DNA from: Mayfieldus sp963841445
GTDB lineage: Bacteria > Actinomycetota > Thermoleophilia > Solirubrobacterales > 70-9
Reading direction: 5' to 3'
Length of the DNA: 64,000 nt
Assembly: GCA_963841445.1 (NCBI GenBank)
Contig: CAWJCP010000002.1
Location: 1,178,001 to 1,242,000 of the forward strand
Shown piece after piece: positions 30,321-38,077 of the stretch. The first letter of the stretch is position 1; each line of letters begins with the position of its first letter. Under the pieces are notes generated by a model, which was not told where the DNA came from, ran no database searches, and saw only the letters and a list, made by a program, of their open reading frames with translations. Position numbers and translations under genes: made by a program.

Positions 30321-30926
30321 ATGCGGAAGCTGAAGAGATTGCCTTCACCGGCGATGGTCGTGGCTGTAGTGGCCCTGGTCGCGGCGCTGGGCGGAGTGGC
30401 GGTGGCGCTCCCGGGTCGCAACTCGGTGAGCTCGAACGACATCAAGCCGAAGAACGTGAAGCGGGGCGATATTCACCCGGGCGCCGTCGACCCGTTCAAG
30501 ACCGACGTCATGAAGTCAAGGGTGCTGAGCTCGACCGTGTCGACGACGTCCAACTCGCCCGTCGACCTCGGTGGCCCCAGCGTCACCGTGAAGGTCCCGA
30601 AGGGCGGCCTGGTGGGGATCTTCGCCGAGACCTACCTGCAGCAAGTCGGCGGCGGACCCAACGCCGAGGCCCGAGTCCACCTCTTCGAGGCGGCAAGCGC
30701 GCCCAACTCGCCGCAGATCATCGGCGGAAGCAGCGCCCAGCCCACCGATCACTTCACGGCGCCCGGGACGGGCAACCAGAGCGGCGTCAACGGGCAGCTG
30801 CGTGGCGGCTGGCTGGTGTACTCGCCGGGGGCGGGCAAGCACACGTTCTCGCTGCGCTACAGCGGGTCCGGCGGCGGAACCGCCCTGTTCAACAACTCGA
30901 AGCTCTACGTGACGGTGTTCAACTAA
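30321..30926 (+). CDS. Secreted protein with a PSPAMV-type signal segment
   Basis: 201 residues. The N-terminus MRKLKRLPSPAMVVAVVALV is a signal peptide or anchor ending near ALGGVAVALPG. It shares the PSPAMV core and the following hydrophobic pattern with the protein at 36811-37314, although the rest differs. A linker with NDIKPKNVKRGDIHPGAVDP follows, then a beta-rich domain (VDLGGPSVTVKVPKGGLVGI, AEARVHLFEA, GKHTFSLRYSG) that looks like a TNF-like or collar-type jelly roll. A GAGGAG site precedes ATG 30321; the frame is open from 30270. Function unknown. Confidence 0.75.
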   Translation: MRKLKRLPSPAMVVAVVALVAALGGVAVALPGRNSVSSNDIKPKNVKRGDIHPGAVDPFKTDVMKSRVLSSTVSTTSNSPVDLGGPSVTVKVPKGGLVGIFAETYLQQVGGGPNAEARVHLFEAASAPNSPQIIGGSSAQPTDHFTAPGTGNQSGVNGQLRGGWLVYSPGAGKHTFSLRYSGSGGGTALFNNSKLYVTVFN

Positions 30927-30945
30927 CCGGCGCGGCTGGCGCCGG
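30927..30945. terminator. Hairpin directly after the secreted-protein stop
   Basis: CCGGCGC and GCGCCGG pair around GGCTG, immediately after the TAA at 30924-30926. No T-run follows, so termination is uncertain. Confidence 0.4.
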
Positions 30946-31012
30946 GCACGGCCACCGCTCAAGGGCTGACGGGCGGGGCCGATAGAGAAGTCACGCCAAC
31001 GGCGCCAGCCGA

Positions 31013-33007
31013 ATGCCCACCCATGCCCGACATCCGCAGCGACGCTCGGTGGTCGCCGCCCAGTCAGCCCTCGCGGCCGGCCTCGCCCTGCTCGCGGCCC
31101 ATTACCTGTTCGGGCTCAGCGAGGACGGCTCGCTGTTCGACAACTGGGTCTATGACGGCGTGATGCTGGGCTCAGCGGGCCTCTGCCTCTCGCGCTTCGC
31201 GCTGGTCGGCGCCGAGCGCAGCGCCTGGGGACTGATCGGCGCGGCGCTGCTGTTTTGGGCGCTCGCCGACGTCTACTGGACCGCGGTCGTGCAGGGACCG
31301 GGGCCGGATCCGTTTCCCTCGCTCGCCGACATCGGCTATCTCGCCTTCTACCCGCTGGTCTTCGCCGGGATGGCGCTGCTTGTCCGGGCGCGCCTCCCCA
31401 GGGTTCCCGCGGCGACCTGGATCGACGGCGCGATCGCGGCGCTGGCGATGACGATGCTCGGGATCGAGCTGCTGCTCGATTTCGTTCTGCAGAGGGCCGA
31501 CGCCAGCGGACTGTCGCTGGCCGCGTCGATCGCCTATCCGCTTGGCGACATCCTCACCGTTTCCTTCGCGGCCGCGCTGCTGGTCGTGATCCGCGGTATC
31601 CCAGGCCGCTCCTGGACCTTGATCGTCCTCGGGCTTGCGACCAGCGCCTTCGCCGACGGCGTCTACTCATACCAGGCGTATCTCGGCTCCTACTCGCCGG
31701 GCGGCTGGGTCGACCTGCTCTGGCCGCTGGGCGCCGTCCTGCTCGCCTTCGCGGCCTGGCAGCCGGTTCGGCGCCGGGCCGTCACCGTCGCCCGCGGCTG
31801 GCGGGCAGTCGTCGTGCCGGCCGGATTCACGCTGCTGATCGCGATTCGCTTCGCGCTCAGCCCGCTGCAGCCGGTCAACCCGCTGGCCGAGATCGTCGCT
31901 GCCGCGACCCTGGTCCTGATCGTGGCCCGCTTCGTGCTGACGATGAACGAGAACCAGCTGCTCGTAAAGCGGATCGAGACCGACCCGCTGACCGGGCTGG
32001 AGAACCGCGGCAAGCTGCTCGAGGACCTGCGCGCCGCCCTCGTCGCCCGACGCCCTCAGATCCTGGCGATCTTCGACCTCGACGGCTTCAAGGCCTACAA
32101 CGACAGCTTCGGACATCCGGCCGGGGATGCTCTGTTGAGCCGCCTCGGGGCGCGTTTGGTGGCGGCGGTTCCGGGCGGGAGCGCCTACCGGATCGGCGGC
32201 GACGAGTTCTGCGTGATGCTGCCGGGCGGCTCAGGCGAGAAGTTCGTCAAGCGGGCGGCTGCGGCGCTATCCGCGCACGGCGAGGGCTTTCGGGTCGGCA
32301 GCTCGCACGGGTCGGTGAGGCTTCCTGACGAGGCCACGACCGCGCCGGCGGCGCTTCAGATCGCCGACAAGCGCATGTACGCGCAGAAGGACTCGCGACG
32401 CCTCTCCGCCGGCGGCCAAGCGAAGGCGGTGTTGCTGCGAGCGCTGCGCGAGCGCCAACCCGACCTCGGCCGCCACGTCGGCAGCGTCTCGGAGCTTGCC
32501 GCCGCGGTCGGCGACCGGCTCGGGATGGATCGCGGCGAGCTGATCGTGCTTGCCAGGGCGGCGGAGCTGCACGACATCGGCAAGGTGGCGATTCCCGACG
32601 CGATCCTCGATAAGCCCGGCCCGCTCAACGACGAGGAGTGGGAGTTCATGAAGCAGCACACGATCCTCGGGGAGCGGATCGCCTCCTCAGCCCCGGCGCT
32701 GGCCCAAGTCGCGCAGATCGTCCGCTGCAGCCACGAGCACTTCGACGGCGGCGGCTATCCGGACGGCCTCGCCGGGGACGCAATCCCGCTCGCCTCGCGG
32801 GTGATTCTCGCCTGCGACGCCTATGAGGCGATGACCTCGGAGCGGGCCTACGCCGCGCCGCTCAGCGACGAGGCCGCCCGCGCTGAGCTGCGGCGCTGCG
32901 CCGGTACGCAGTTCGACTCGCTGGTGGTCGACACCTTGCTCGGGGTGCTCGATGTCGACCTGCCGACGATCTTCGCCAGCGTCGGCAGCGAAGCCCAGCC
33001 GGCGTAG
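31013..33007 (+). CDS. Membrane GGDEF/HD-GYP composite c-di-GMP enzyme
   Basis: 664 residues. Residues ~15-310 contain about nine membrane helices forming an input domain. A GGDEF domain (from about ETDPLTGLENRG) has an intact GGDEF active site at 395-399, so it can be a diguanylate cyclase. An HD-GYP domain follows with His520-Asp521 (HDIGKVAIPD), HEHFDGGGYPDGL with GYP at 581-583, and ACDAYEAMTSERAY, the signs of an active c-di-GMP phosphodiesterase. Enzymes pairing GGDEF with HD-GYP are rarer than GGDEF-EAL. The gene ends 18 bp before repeat array B. Confidence 0.92.
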   Translation: MPTHARHPQRRSVVAAQSALAAGLALLAAHYLFGLSEDGSLFDNWVYDGVMLGSAGLCLSRFALVGAERSAWGLIGAALLFWALADVYWTAVVQGPGPDPFPSLADIGYLAFYPLVFAGMALLVRARLPRVPAATWIDGAIAALAMTMLGIELLLDFVLQRADASGLSLAASIAYPLGDILTVSFAAALLVVIRGIPGRSWTLIVLGLATSAFADGVYSYQAYLGSYSPGGWVDLLWPLGAVLLAFAAWQPVRRRAVTVARGWRAVVVPAGFTLLIAIRFALSPLQPVNPLAEIVAAATLVLIVARFVLTMNENQLLVKRIETDPLTGLENRGKLLEDLRAALVARRPQILAIFDLDGFKAYNDSFGHPAGDALLSRLGARLVAAVPGGSAYRIGGDEFCVMLPGGSGEKFVKRAAAALSAHGEGFRVGSSHGSVRLPDEATTAPAALQIADKRMYAQKDSRRLSAGGQAKAVLLRALRERQPDLGRHVGSVSELAAAVGDRLGMDRGELIVLARAAELHDIGKVAIPDAILDKPGPLNDEEWEFMKQHTILGERIASSAPALAQVAQIVRCSHEHFDGGGYPDGLAGDAIPLASRVILACDAYEAMTSERAYAAPLSDEAARAELRRCAGTQFDSLVVDTLLGVLDVDLPTIFASVGSEAQPA

Positions 33008-33025
33008 CTAGGGCTCACACACAAC

Positions 33026-33195
33026 TTGCGGCGGCCTTCGGCCGCCTGACATGCATCTGCGGGCGCTAACACCGCGCCCGCACTGGACCGGAGACCTTTC
33101 AGGTCTCTGAATGAGTTGCGGCGGCTGCGCCGCCTGACATGCATCTGCGGGCGCTAACACCGCGCCCGCACTGGACCGGAGACCTTTCAGGTCTC
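33026..33195 (-). repeat. Two-copy tandem array of a 90-bp structured repeat (array B)
   Basis: Copies start at 33026 and 33116 (90-bp period). Each has three hairpins: the GGCGGC/GCCGCC arm, GCGGGCG/CGCCCGC, and GAGACCT-TTC-AGGTCTC, with TGACATGCATCTGC after the first. The first 35 nt match array A (16550) at 33 of 35 positions; the rest of the unit differs. The outermost hairpin of copy 2 contains the stop codon and last codons of the ETF-QO gene (33187-33195). It lies between two convergent genes. Confidence 0.88.
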
Positions 33196-34878
33196 CTGGT
33201 AAAGCGGCCCGTCGCCGCCCTCTGGGAGGGTCAGCCGGCCCCCCTTGGCGGTGATCGCGCCGCACTGAACGCAGTTCGACGCGGTGACGTTGACGTCGAC
33301 CTCGGCGGCCCCATTTTCGAGCTGATCGTCCGGGATCTCGTAGACCTGCGCCGGGCACATCGAGACCCAGGCCTGCGCGACCTCGCGCGGCACGTGGGTC
33401 TGGACCTTGACGTGGTTGGGCGCGTCGTCGCGGGTCGCGTTTCCGGAGAGGAAGACCGAGGAGAGCTTGTCGAAGGTGAGCTCGCCGTCTGGCTTCGGGT
33501 ACTTCTCGGCCGCGCCCTCGAACTCGACCTCGATCTCGGTGTCCGGCTCGACCTTCTTGTGGCCTGGCGGCACGGCGCCTCGCGAGAGCAGCCAGGCGTT
33601 GGCGATCGCGCCGAAGGCGACGAACCCCTTGTCGCCGTACTGACGCACGTTGCGCGAGCGATAGAGGTCCTTCTCGATCATCGAGTCGTGGACCTTCTCG
33701 TCGTAGGCCTCGAAGTTGACCGAGTCCTGCTTCAGCGCGTCGACAATCGCCTCCGCGGCGTACATGCCCGCGTGCATCGCGTAATGGATCCCCTTCAGGT
33801 AGGGGATGTTGACCATCGAGACGTTGTCGCCGGCCATGACCATTCCGGGGACCGCAAGCCGCTTCGGCATCGCCCAGTAGCCGCCGGAGGGGATCGTCTT
33901 GGCGCCCCAGCCGATTCGCTCACCACCGTCGAGCAGCTTGCGGATGAACGGGTGCGTCTTTAGCTGCTGAAGTGCGTCGTGGCAGGAGAAGGTCGCATCG
34001 GTCGTATCAAGACCGACGACCATGCCGATGCAAAGCTTGTCCTCGCCCATCGGGTAGATGAAGCTGCCGCCGAACTCGTTGTACTTCGGGCGGCCCCGCA
34101 GCGGCCAATTCATCGTGTGAATCACGCGGTCCAGCGGCTCCTTCACCTTCCAGACCTCCTTGACGCCGATCTCCCAGCGCATCGAGTCCCCGCCGATCTC
34201 GAAATAGTCGACCGCGACCTGGGTCAGGTGGCTGACGGTGCCCTCGGCGAGAACAGTTGCCTTGGCCATCACGTCGGACCCGGGCTCGAAGTTGCCCAGC
34301 TCCTCACCATCGCGACCCCGCCCCTTGTCTCCTGAGCGGATGCCCCTGACGATCCTGTCCTCGACCAACAGCTTCGTAGCCGCGGTCTCGGTGAGGATGT
34401 AGGCGCCCGCCTCCTCCGCCTTCTCGGCGAGGAAGCGGCTCAGCTTCGACACCGAGGTGACGTAGTTGCCGTGGTTGCGGAAGTTGGGCGGCGGCGGCTT
34501 CAGCGGGATCGCCCGCTTGCGGGTCAGCAGATATACGGCGTCCTTGGTGACCTTCTGGTAGACCGGCCAATCGCCCGGTTCGAGGTCCGGGAACAGCTTC
34601 TCCATCGCCGACGGGACCAGGTTCGCCCCGGAGACGTTGTGGGCGCCGCAGACCTTGCCCTTCTCGATCACCGCGACCGGAATCTCGCCGAGCTTCTCGG
34701 TCAGCTCCGGTTCGTCGGTGAGCAGCTGCATCAACCGGTTGGCACAGGCAAGGCCGGCCGGGCCGCCGCCGACGATCGCAACGCCGACCTCGATTCGGTC
34801 GTCCTCGGCGTCGGTCGGCGGGCCGATCACTTCCGCCGGGTCGAATGGCGGCGGAAATTGCTCCGGGGCGACCCCCAC
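33187..34878 (-). CDS. Electron-transfer flavoprotein:quinone oxidoreductase
   Basis: Passes electrons from reduced ETF to membrane quinone. 563 residues from GTG 34878 (VGVAPEQF), overlapping the etfA stop by 1 nt. FAD site GGGPAGLACA (~37-46); family stretches CGAHNVSGA, YPMGEDKLCIGMVVGLD, MVMAGDNVSMVN and GIHYAMHAG. At the C-terminus the ferredoxin-like module has CPAQVYE (Cys508) and NCVQCGAI (Cys536, Cys539), but the fourth cluster cysteine, expected at 542, is Ile. The cluster may therefore be altered. Co-transcribed with etfBA. An open frame continues to 35313 but that part is a shadow of etfA. Confidence 0.93.
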   Translation of the reverse strand: MGVAPEQFPPPFDPAEVIGPPTDAEDDRIEVGVAIVGGGPAGLACANRLMQLLTDEPELTEKLGEIPVAVIEKGKVCGAHNVSGANLVPSAMEKLFPDLEPGDWPVYQKVTKDAVYLLTRKRAIPLKPPPPNFRNHGNYVTSVSKLSRFLAEKAEEAGAYILTETAATKLLVEDRIVRGIRSGDKGRGRDGEELGNFEPGSDVMAKATVLAEGTVSHLTQVAVDYFEIGGDSMRWEIGVKEVWKVKEPLDRVIHTMNWPLRGRPKYNEFGGSFIYPMGEDKLCIGMVVGLDTTDATFSCHDALQQLKTHPFIRKLLDGGERIGWGAKTIPSGGYWAMPKRLAVPGMVMAGDNVSMVNIPYLKGIHYAMHAGMYAAEAIVDALKQDSVNFEAYDEKVHDSMIEKDLYRSRNVRQYGDKGFVAFGAIANAWLLSRGAVPPGHKKVEPDTEIEVEFEGAAEKYPKPDGELTFDKLSSVFLSGNATRDDAPNHVKVQTHVPREVAQAWVSMCPAQVYEIPDDQLENGAAEVDVNVTASNCVQCGAITAKGGRLTLPEGGDGPLYQET

Positions 34879-35855
34879 TAGGAGCCCTTCTTCGCCTTGA
34901 TCGCCTCGGTGAGCTTGGGGAGGATCTTGTGCAGGTCGCCGACCACGCCGAGGTCGGAGAACTCGAAGATCGGAGCGTTGGGGTCTTTGTTGATCGCCAG
35001 CACGTTCTCGGAGCTCTGCATCCCGACCTTGTGCTGGATCGCCCCGGAGATCCCGGCGGCGAGATAGAGCTTCGGCGCGACCGTCTTGCCGGTCTGGCCG
35101 ATCTGGGCCGCGTACGGGTACCAGCCGGCGTCGACAACGGCGCGGGTCGCCGCAACCGCGCCGCCGAGCGACTCGGCGAGGTCCTCGGCGAGCTTGAAAT
35201 TGTCCTTCTCGCCCAGGCCGCGGCCGCCGCCGACGAGGATGTCGGCGTCCTCGATGTTCACGTCGGCGCCGCGCTGCTCGCCGCGCTTCACCATCGTCGC
35301 CTTCGTCGACCACTCGGACAGCTCGACATCGACGTCGACCACCTCGGCCGAGCCGTCGCCGCCCTCACCGATGTCGAACGCATTGAGCCGCCCGATGATC
35401 ACGCCGGGGGTATCCACATAGCCGACGTCGGCGATCTGGGAGTCCTGGAGGATCGGGCGCTCGGCGACCAGCTTGCCGTCCTGCACCTTGACCTCGGTGA
35501 CCTCCATCGTCACGCCTGCGTTCAGCCGCGCGGTCAGGCCGGCCCCGATCTCGAAGCCGAGCAGGCCGCCGCCGAACAGTGCGTAGTCGAATCCCTCGTC
35601 GCTGATCACCTTCGCCATCACGTCGACGATCGGCTGCGCGAGCCCCTCGGGTGCGCCCTTGGCCCGAAAGACCTTCGAGACGCCGTAGGCGCCGAGTCCC
35701 TGGGCGGCGTCGTCGGCGACCTCGCCGACGATGACCGCCGCGGCCTCGGAGCCGAGCTCAGAGGCCAGCTTCGATGCCTCGGTCAGGGCCCCAAGCGAGT
35801 TCTTGTTGAAGTTGCCCTCGTCGTCGTGGAGGGCGTAAACCAGGATCCCGGCCAT
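34878..35855 (-). CDS. etfA: Electron transfer flavoprotein alpha subunit
   Basis: FAD-carrying half of ETF. The 325 residues include the C-terminal FAD domain with VGGGRGLGEKDNF, GAVAATRAVVDAGWYPYAAQ, IGQTGKTVAPKLYLAAGISG and INKDPNAPIFEFSDLGVVGD, all diagnostic. Starts 1 bp before the etfB stop region. Confidence 0.97.
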   Translation of the reverse strand: MAGILVYALHDDEGNFNKNSLGALTEASKLASELGSEAAAVIVGEVADDAAQGLGAYGVSKVFRAKGAPEGLAQPIVDVMAKVISDEGFDYALFGGGLLGFEIGAGLTARLNAGVTMEVTEVKVQDGKLVAERPILQDSQIADVGYVDTPGVIIGRLNAFDIGEGGDGSAEVVDVDVELSEWSTKATMVKRGEQRGADVNIEDADILVGGGRGLGEKDNFKLAEDLAESLGGAVAATRAVVDAGWYPYAAQIGQTGKTVAPKLYLAAGISGAIQHKVGMQSSENVLAINKDPNAPIFEFSDLGVVGDLHKILPKLTEAIKAKKGS

Positions 35856-36647
35856 CTAGATCAGCTTCCTTTCGTCGAGCCAGGCGACGATCTTCTCGAC
35901 CGTCTCGTTGGTGTCCTCGTCCTCGATGATCTCCCCGGCCTGCTTCTCGGGCGGCGGGTTGAGCGCCATCACCGCGGTGCGCGAGCCGGCCTCGCCGACC
36001 CGGTCGCCCTCGATCCCGACGTCGCCGCTGGCCTTGGTGTCGAGCTGCTTCTTCTTCGCCCCCATGATCGCCTTCAGGCTCGGGTAGCGCGGCTCGTTGA
36101 TCGCGTCGCCGACGCTGATCACGGCCGGCAGCGCCACCTCGACGGTGTCGTATCCGTACTCGGCCTGACGCTCGCAGCGAAGCTTGCCGTCCTGCACCTC
36201 GATCTTGATCACCTGGGTCAGCGAGGGCATCTTCAGATGGTCGGCGACGACGGCGCCGATCGTGTAGCACTCGCCATCGTCCGACTGCTGGCCGAGAAGC
36301 ACGAGGTCGGGGCTCTCGGACTCGAGAACCTTGGCCAGCGCGTAGCCGGTCGCGGCGACGTCGGACCCGGAGAGGACGTCATCAGATAGGTGCACGGAGC
36401 GATCGGCACCCAGCGCCACGGCCTTGTGCAGGGCGCGCACCGCGCCGTCGGGGCCCATCGTGACGGCGACGACCTCGTCGATCTCGATCTCGCCCCCCTC
36501 CTTGATCTGCATCGCGGCCTCGATCGCGTGTGTGTCGAAGGGGTTGAGGTTGGTCTCGCCGGAGCGGTCGAGGCGCATCGTGCTCGGGTCGACGCGCTTG
36601 GTCACCGCGGCGTCCGGCACCTGTTTGACCAGGACGCAGATCTTCAA
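35856..36647 (-). CDS. etfB: Electron transfer flavoprotein beta subunit
   Basis: AMP-binding half of ETF. The 263 residues begin MKICVLVKQVPDA, and carry NPFDTHAIEAAMQIKE, VTMGPDGAVRALHKAVALGA and the LLGQQSDDGECYTIGAVVADH recognition region. The start is TTG 36647, supported by a strong AAGGAGG site. The first gene of the etfB-etfA-ETF-QO operon, which serves acyl-CoA dehydrogenases such as the one at 48968. Confidence 0.96.
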   Translation of the reverse strand: MKICVLVKQVPDAAVTKRVDPSTMRLDRSGETNLNPFDTHAIEAAMQIKEGGEIEIDEVVAVTMGPDGAVRALHKAVALGADRSVHLSDDVLSGSDVAATGYALAKVLESESPDLVLLGQQSDDGECYTIGAVVADHLKMPSLTQVIKIEVQDGKLRCERQAEYGYDTVEVALPAVISVGDAINEPRYPSLKAIMGAKKKQLDTKASGDVGIEGDRVGEAGSRTAVMALNPPPEKQAGEIIEDEDTNETVEKIVAWLDERKLI

Positions 36648-36683
36648 CTGAAAGCCTCCTTGGGAGGGGATTGGCGGGCGGGC

Positions 36684-36719
36684 ATATTACCGATCCGGAG
36701 CAGGTCGACTGACCGGTCA
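36684..36719 (-). promoter_or_regulatory. Putative etfB promoter and operator
   Basis: Upstream of etfB, TAATAT (36684-36689, minus strand) is a fair -10 element 37 bp before the start. A perfect 10-bp palindrome TGACCGGTCA lies at 36710-36719, over or just before the expected -35. It resembles TetR-family operators but no regulator gene is near. Confidence 0.45.
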
Positions 36720-36754
36720 ATCGGTCCCAGTTCGTGTGCCTGAGCGGAAACGGC

Positions 36755-36789
36755 GAGGCGGGCGGGCCAATATGGCCCGCGCCCGCCTC
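36755..36789 (-). terminator. Strong hairpin after the secreted-protein gene
   Basis: GAGGCGGGC plus GGGCCA pair with TGGCCC plus GCCCGCCTC around a 3-nt loop, a 15-bp stem with a 2-nt bulge. On the minus strand it is followed by GCCGTTTCC. It lies 21 bp after the stop of the gene at 36811 and upstream of the etfB promoter, isolating the two. Confidence 0.6.
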
Positions 36790-36810
36790 TCAAATCAAAC
36801 GTGCTCGCGC

Positions 36811-37314
36811 CTAAGAAGTGCAGACCACGTAGCCGTTGATCGTGTAGCTGCTGCCGGCCGTGTTGTTCTTCAACCAGACCCGCCAGCCGGTCGGGGTTGT
36901 CCCATCGCCGGTCGAGGGTGGGCTAGTCGGATTGGGAGTCGGATAGCTCGAGGTGACCACCAGGGTTCCGACCTGCGCCTCGTTATAGACCCCGCCGCCG
37001 GTGGCACGCTCGCCGGGATTGCAGTTCGCGTCTACGTGCTTCGCGTCGTTGGGGGCGAACGTCACTGGCGGCCCCTGCCGCATCACGACGCCCACGGCCC
37101 CATTCGCGAGCTTCGCCCCGGTGACCGCGTTGTTGGCGATCTTCGCCGAGGTCACGGCGTTGTTCTTGATCTTCTTGGTCGAGACTGCATTCTTCTTCAG
37201 CTGCTTGCTGCCGATCTTGCTTCCCGCGTATGCCGTGCCCGCAAGAGCGACGATCAGCGCGATGACCGCTATCACCATTGCTGGCGACGGGCGCGAAACG
37301 TGAAGCTTCTTCAT
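36811..37314 (-). CDS. Secreted protein with PSPAMV-type signal and decapeptide repeats
   Basis: 167 residues. The signal segment HVSRPSPAMVIAVIALIVAL ends near GTAYAG. Next come repeats of about ten residues: KKNAVSTKKI, KNNAVTSAKI, ANNAVTGAKL, ANGAVG. This alternation of hydrophobic and small polar residues suggests a beta-helical or trimeric stalk. A Cys-containing C-terminal domain follows (NCNPGERATGGGVYNEAQVG and a final VVCTS). The ATG at 37314 has an AAAAGGAG site. Function unknown; likely cell-surface. Confidence 0.78.
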   Translation of the reverse strand: MKKLHVSRPSPAMVIAVIALIVALAGTAYAGSKIGSKQLKKNAVSTKKIKNNAVTSAKIANNAVTGAKLANGAVGVVMRQGPPVTFAPNDAKHVDANCNPGERATGGGVYNEAQVGTLVVTSSYPTPNPTSPPSTGDGTTPTGWRVWLKNNTAGSSYTINGYVVCTS

Positions 37315-37347
37315 CCGATCTCCTTTTGTCCGACTGCGTCAAGGCCC

Positions 37348-37353
37348 TGTCAA
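37348..37353 (-). promoter_or_regulatory. TTGACA -35-like element for the secreted-protein gene
   Basis: A perfect TTGACA is present 34 bp upstream of the ATG at 37314 on the minus strand. No good -10 is seen at standard spacing and the distance would leave a very short leader, so this is weak. The remaining gap to 37581 shows no other feature. Confidence 0.25.
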
Positions 37354-37581
37354 CTGGCGACTGCCTTGCAGCGACTAGCGCCCCTGGATCAGGTTCCCCT
37401 GCCCCCGAGGGCGCAAGGTTGCACCGGGGAAGACCTGGGTCAAGCGAATTTTCGAAGAATGCGCCAAATAGTGAATGCCCAGCTCTTGCACGACCGCCGC
37501 CAGGGGCGGGGATGACAATGGCGGTGGGCACCGGGGCGGCGGGGGCGACCCGCCGGGCACAACTAGTCGGCGCCTGATCCC

Positions 37582-37599
37582 GCCGCGATTAGACGCGGC
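37582..37599 (-). terminator. Hairpin at the end of the B12-binding subunit gene
   Basis: GCCGCG pairs with CGCGGC around ATTAGA, directly downstream of the stop at 37599-37601. No T-run; possible transcript 3' end. Confidence 0.35.
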
Positions 37600-38024
37600 T
37601 AGTCGCGCTCACCGACGCCATCGCGGATGAATTCGACGATCTCGTCGGTCGCAGCGCCTGGCGTAAAGACCTCGGAAATGCCGAGCTTCTTCAGCTCCGG
37701 AACGTCGTCGGCGGGGATCGTTCCGCCGACCGTGATCAGCACGTCCTCGACGCCCTGCTCGCGCAGCAGCTCGACCACGCGCGGGACCAGGGTCATGTGG
37801 GCGCCGGAGAGGATCGAGAGGCCGATCGCGTCGGCGTCCTCCTGGATCACCGTCTCGGCGATCTGCTCCGGGGTCTGGTGCAGGCCGGTGTAGATGACCT
37901 CCATGCCGGCGTCGCGCAGGGCCCGGGCGATGATCTTCGCGCCGCGGTCGTGGCCGTCGAGGCCGGGCTTGGCGACCACCACCCGGATCTTGCGCTCGGT
38001 CTTCTGCTGGGTGGCAGTTGCCAT
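37599..38024 (-). CDS. Acyl-CoA mutase small subunit (B12-binding)
   Basis: Binds adenosylcobalamin with the DxHxxG motif in KPGLDGHDRGAK; later LSILSGAH and GGTIPADD are also typical. The 141 residues are a lone B12 domain, to be paired with the large subunit at 39631-41283. The ATG at 38024 is preferred over TTG 38030. The two subunit genes are separated by the secreted RTX-like gene, an unusual layout. Confidence 0.93.
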   Translation of the reverse strand: MATATQQKTERKIRVVVAKPGLDGHDRGAKIIARALRDAGMEVIYTGLHQTPEQIAETVIQEDADAIGLSILSGAHMTLVPRVVELLREQGVEDVLITVGGTIPADDVPELKKLGISEVFTPGAATDEIVEFIRDGVGERD

Positions 38025-38077
38025 GCGCAAGAGCTTAGAGGCGCGGCGGCCGCGCGGCGCGATTTGACTTCCAGCCG

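Noticed and set aside
38025..38062. Degenerate copy of the array A repeat beside the B12-binding subunit start
   Set aside because: Only about 12 nt (GCAAGAGCTTAG-like) plus general GC-rich hairpin character match; the ATGCAT core is absent.
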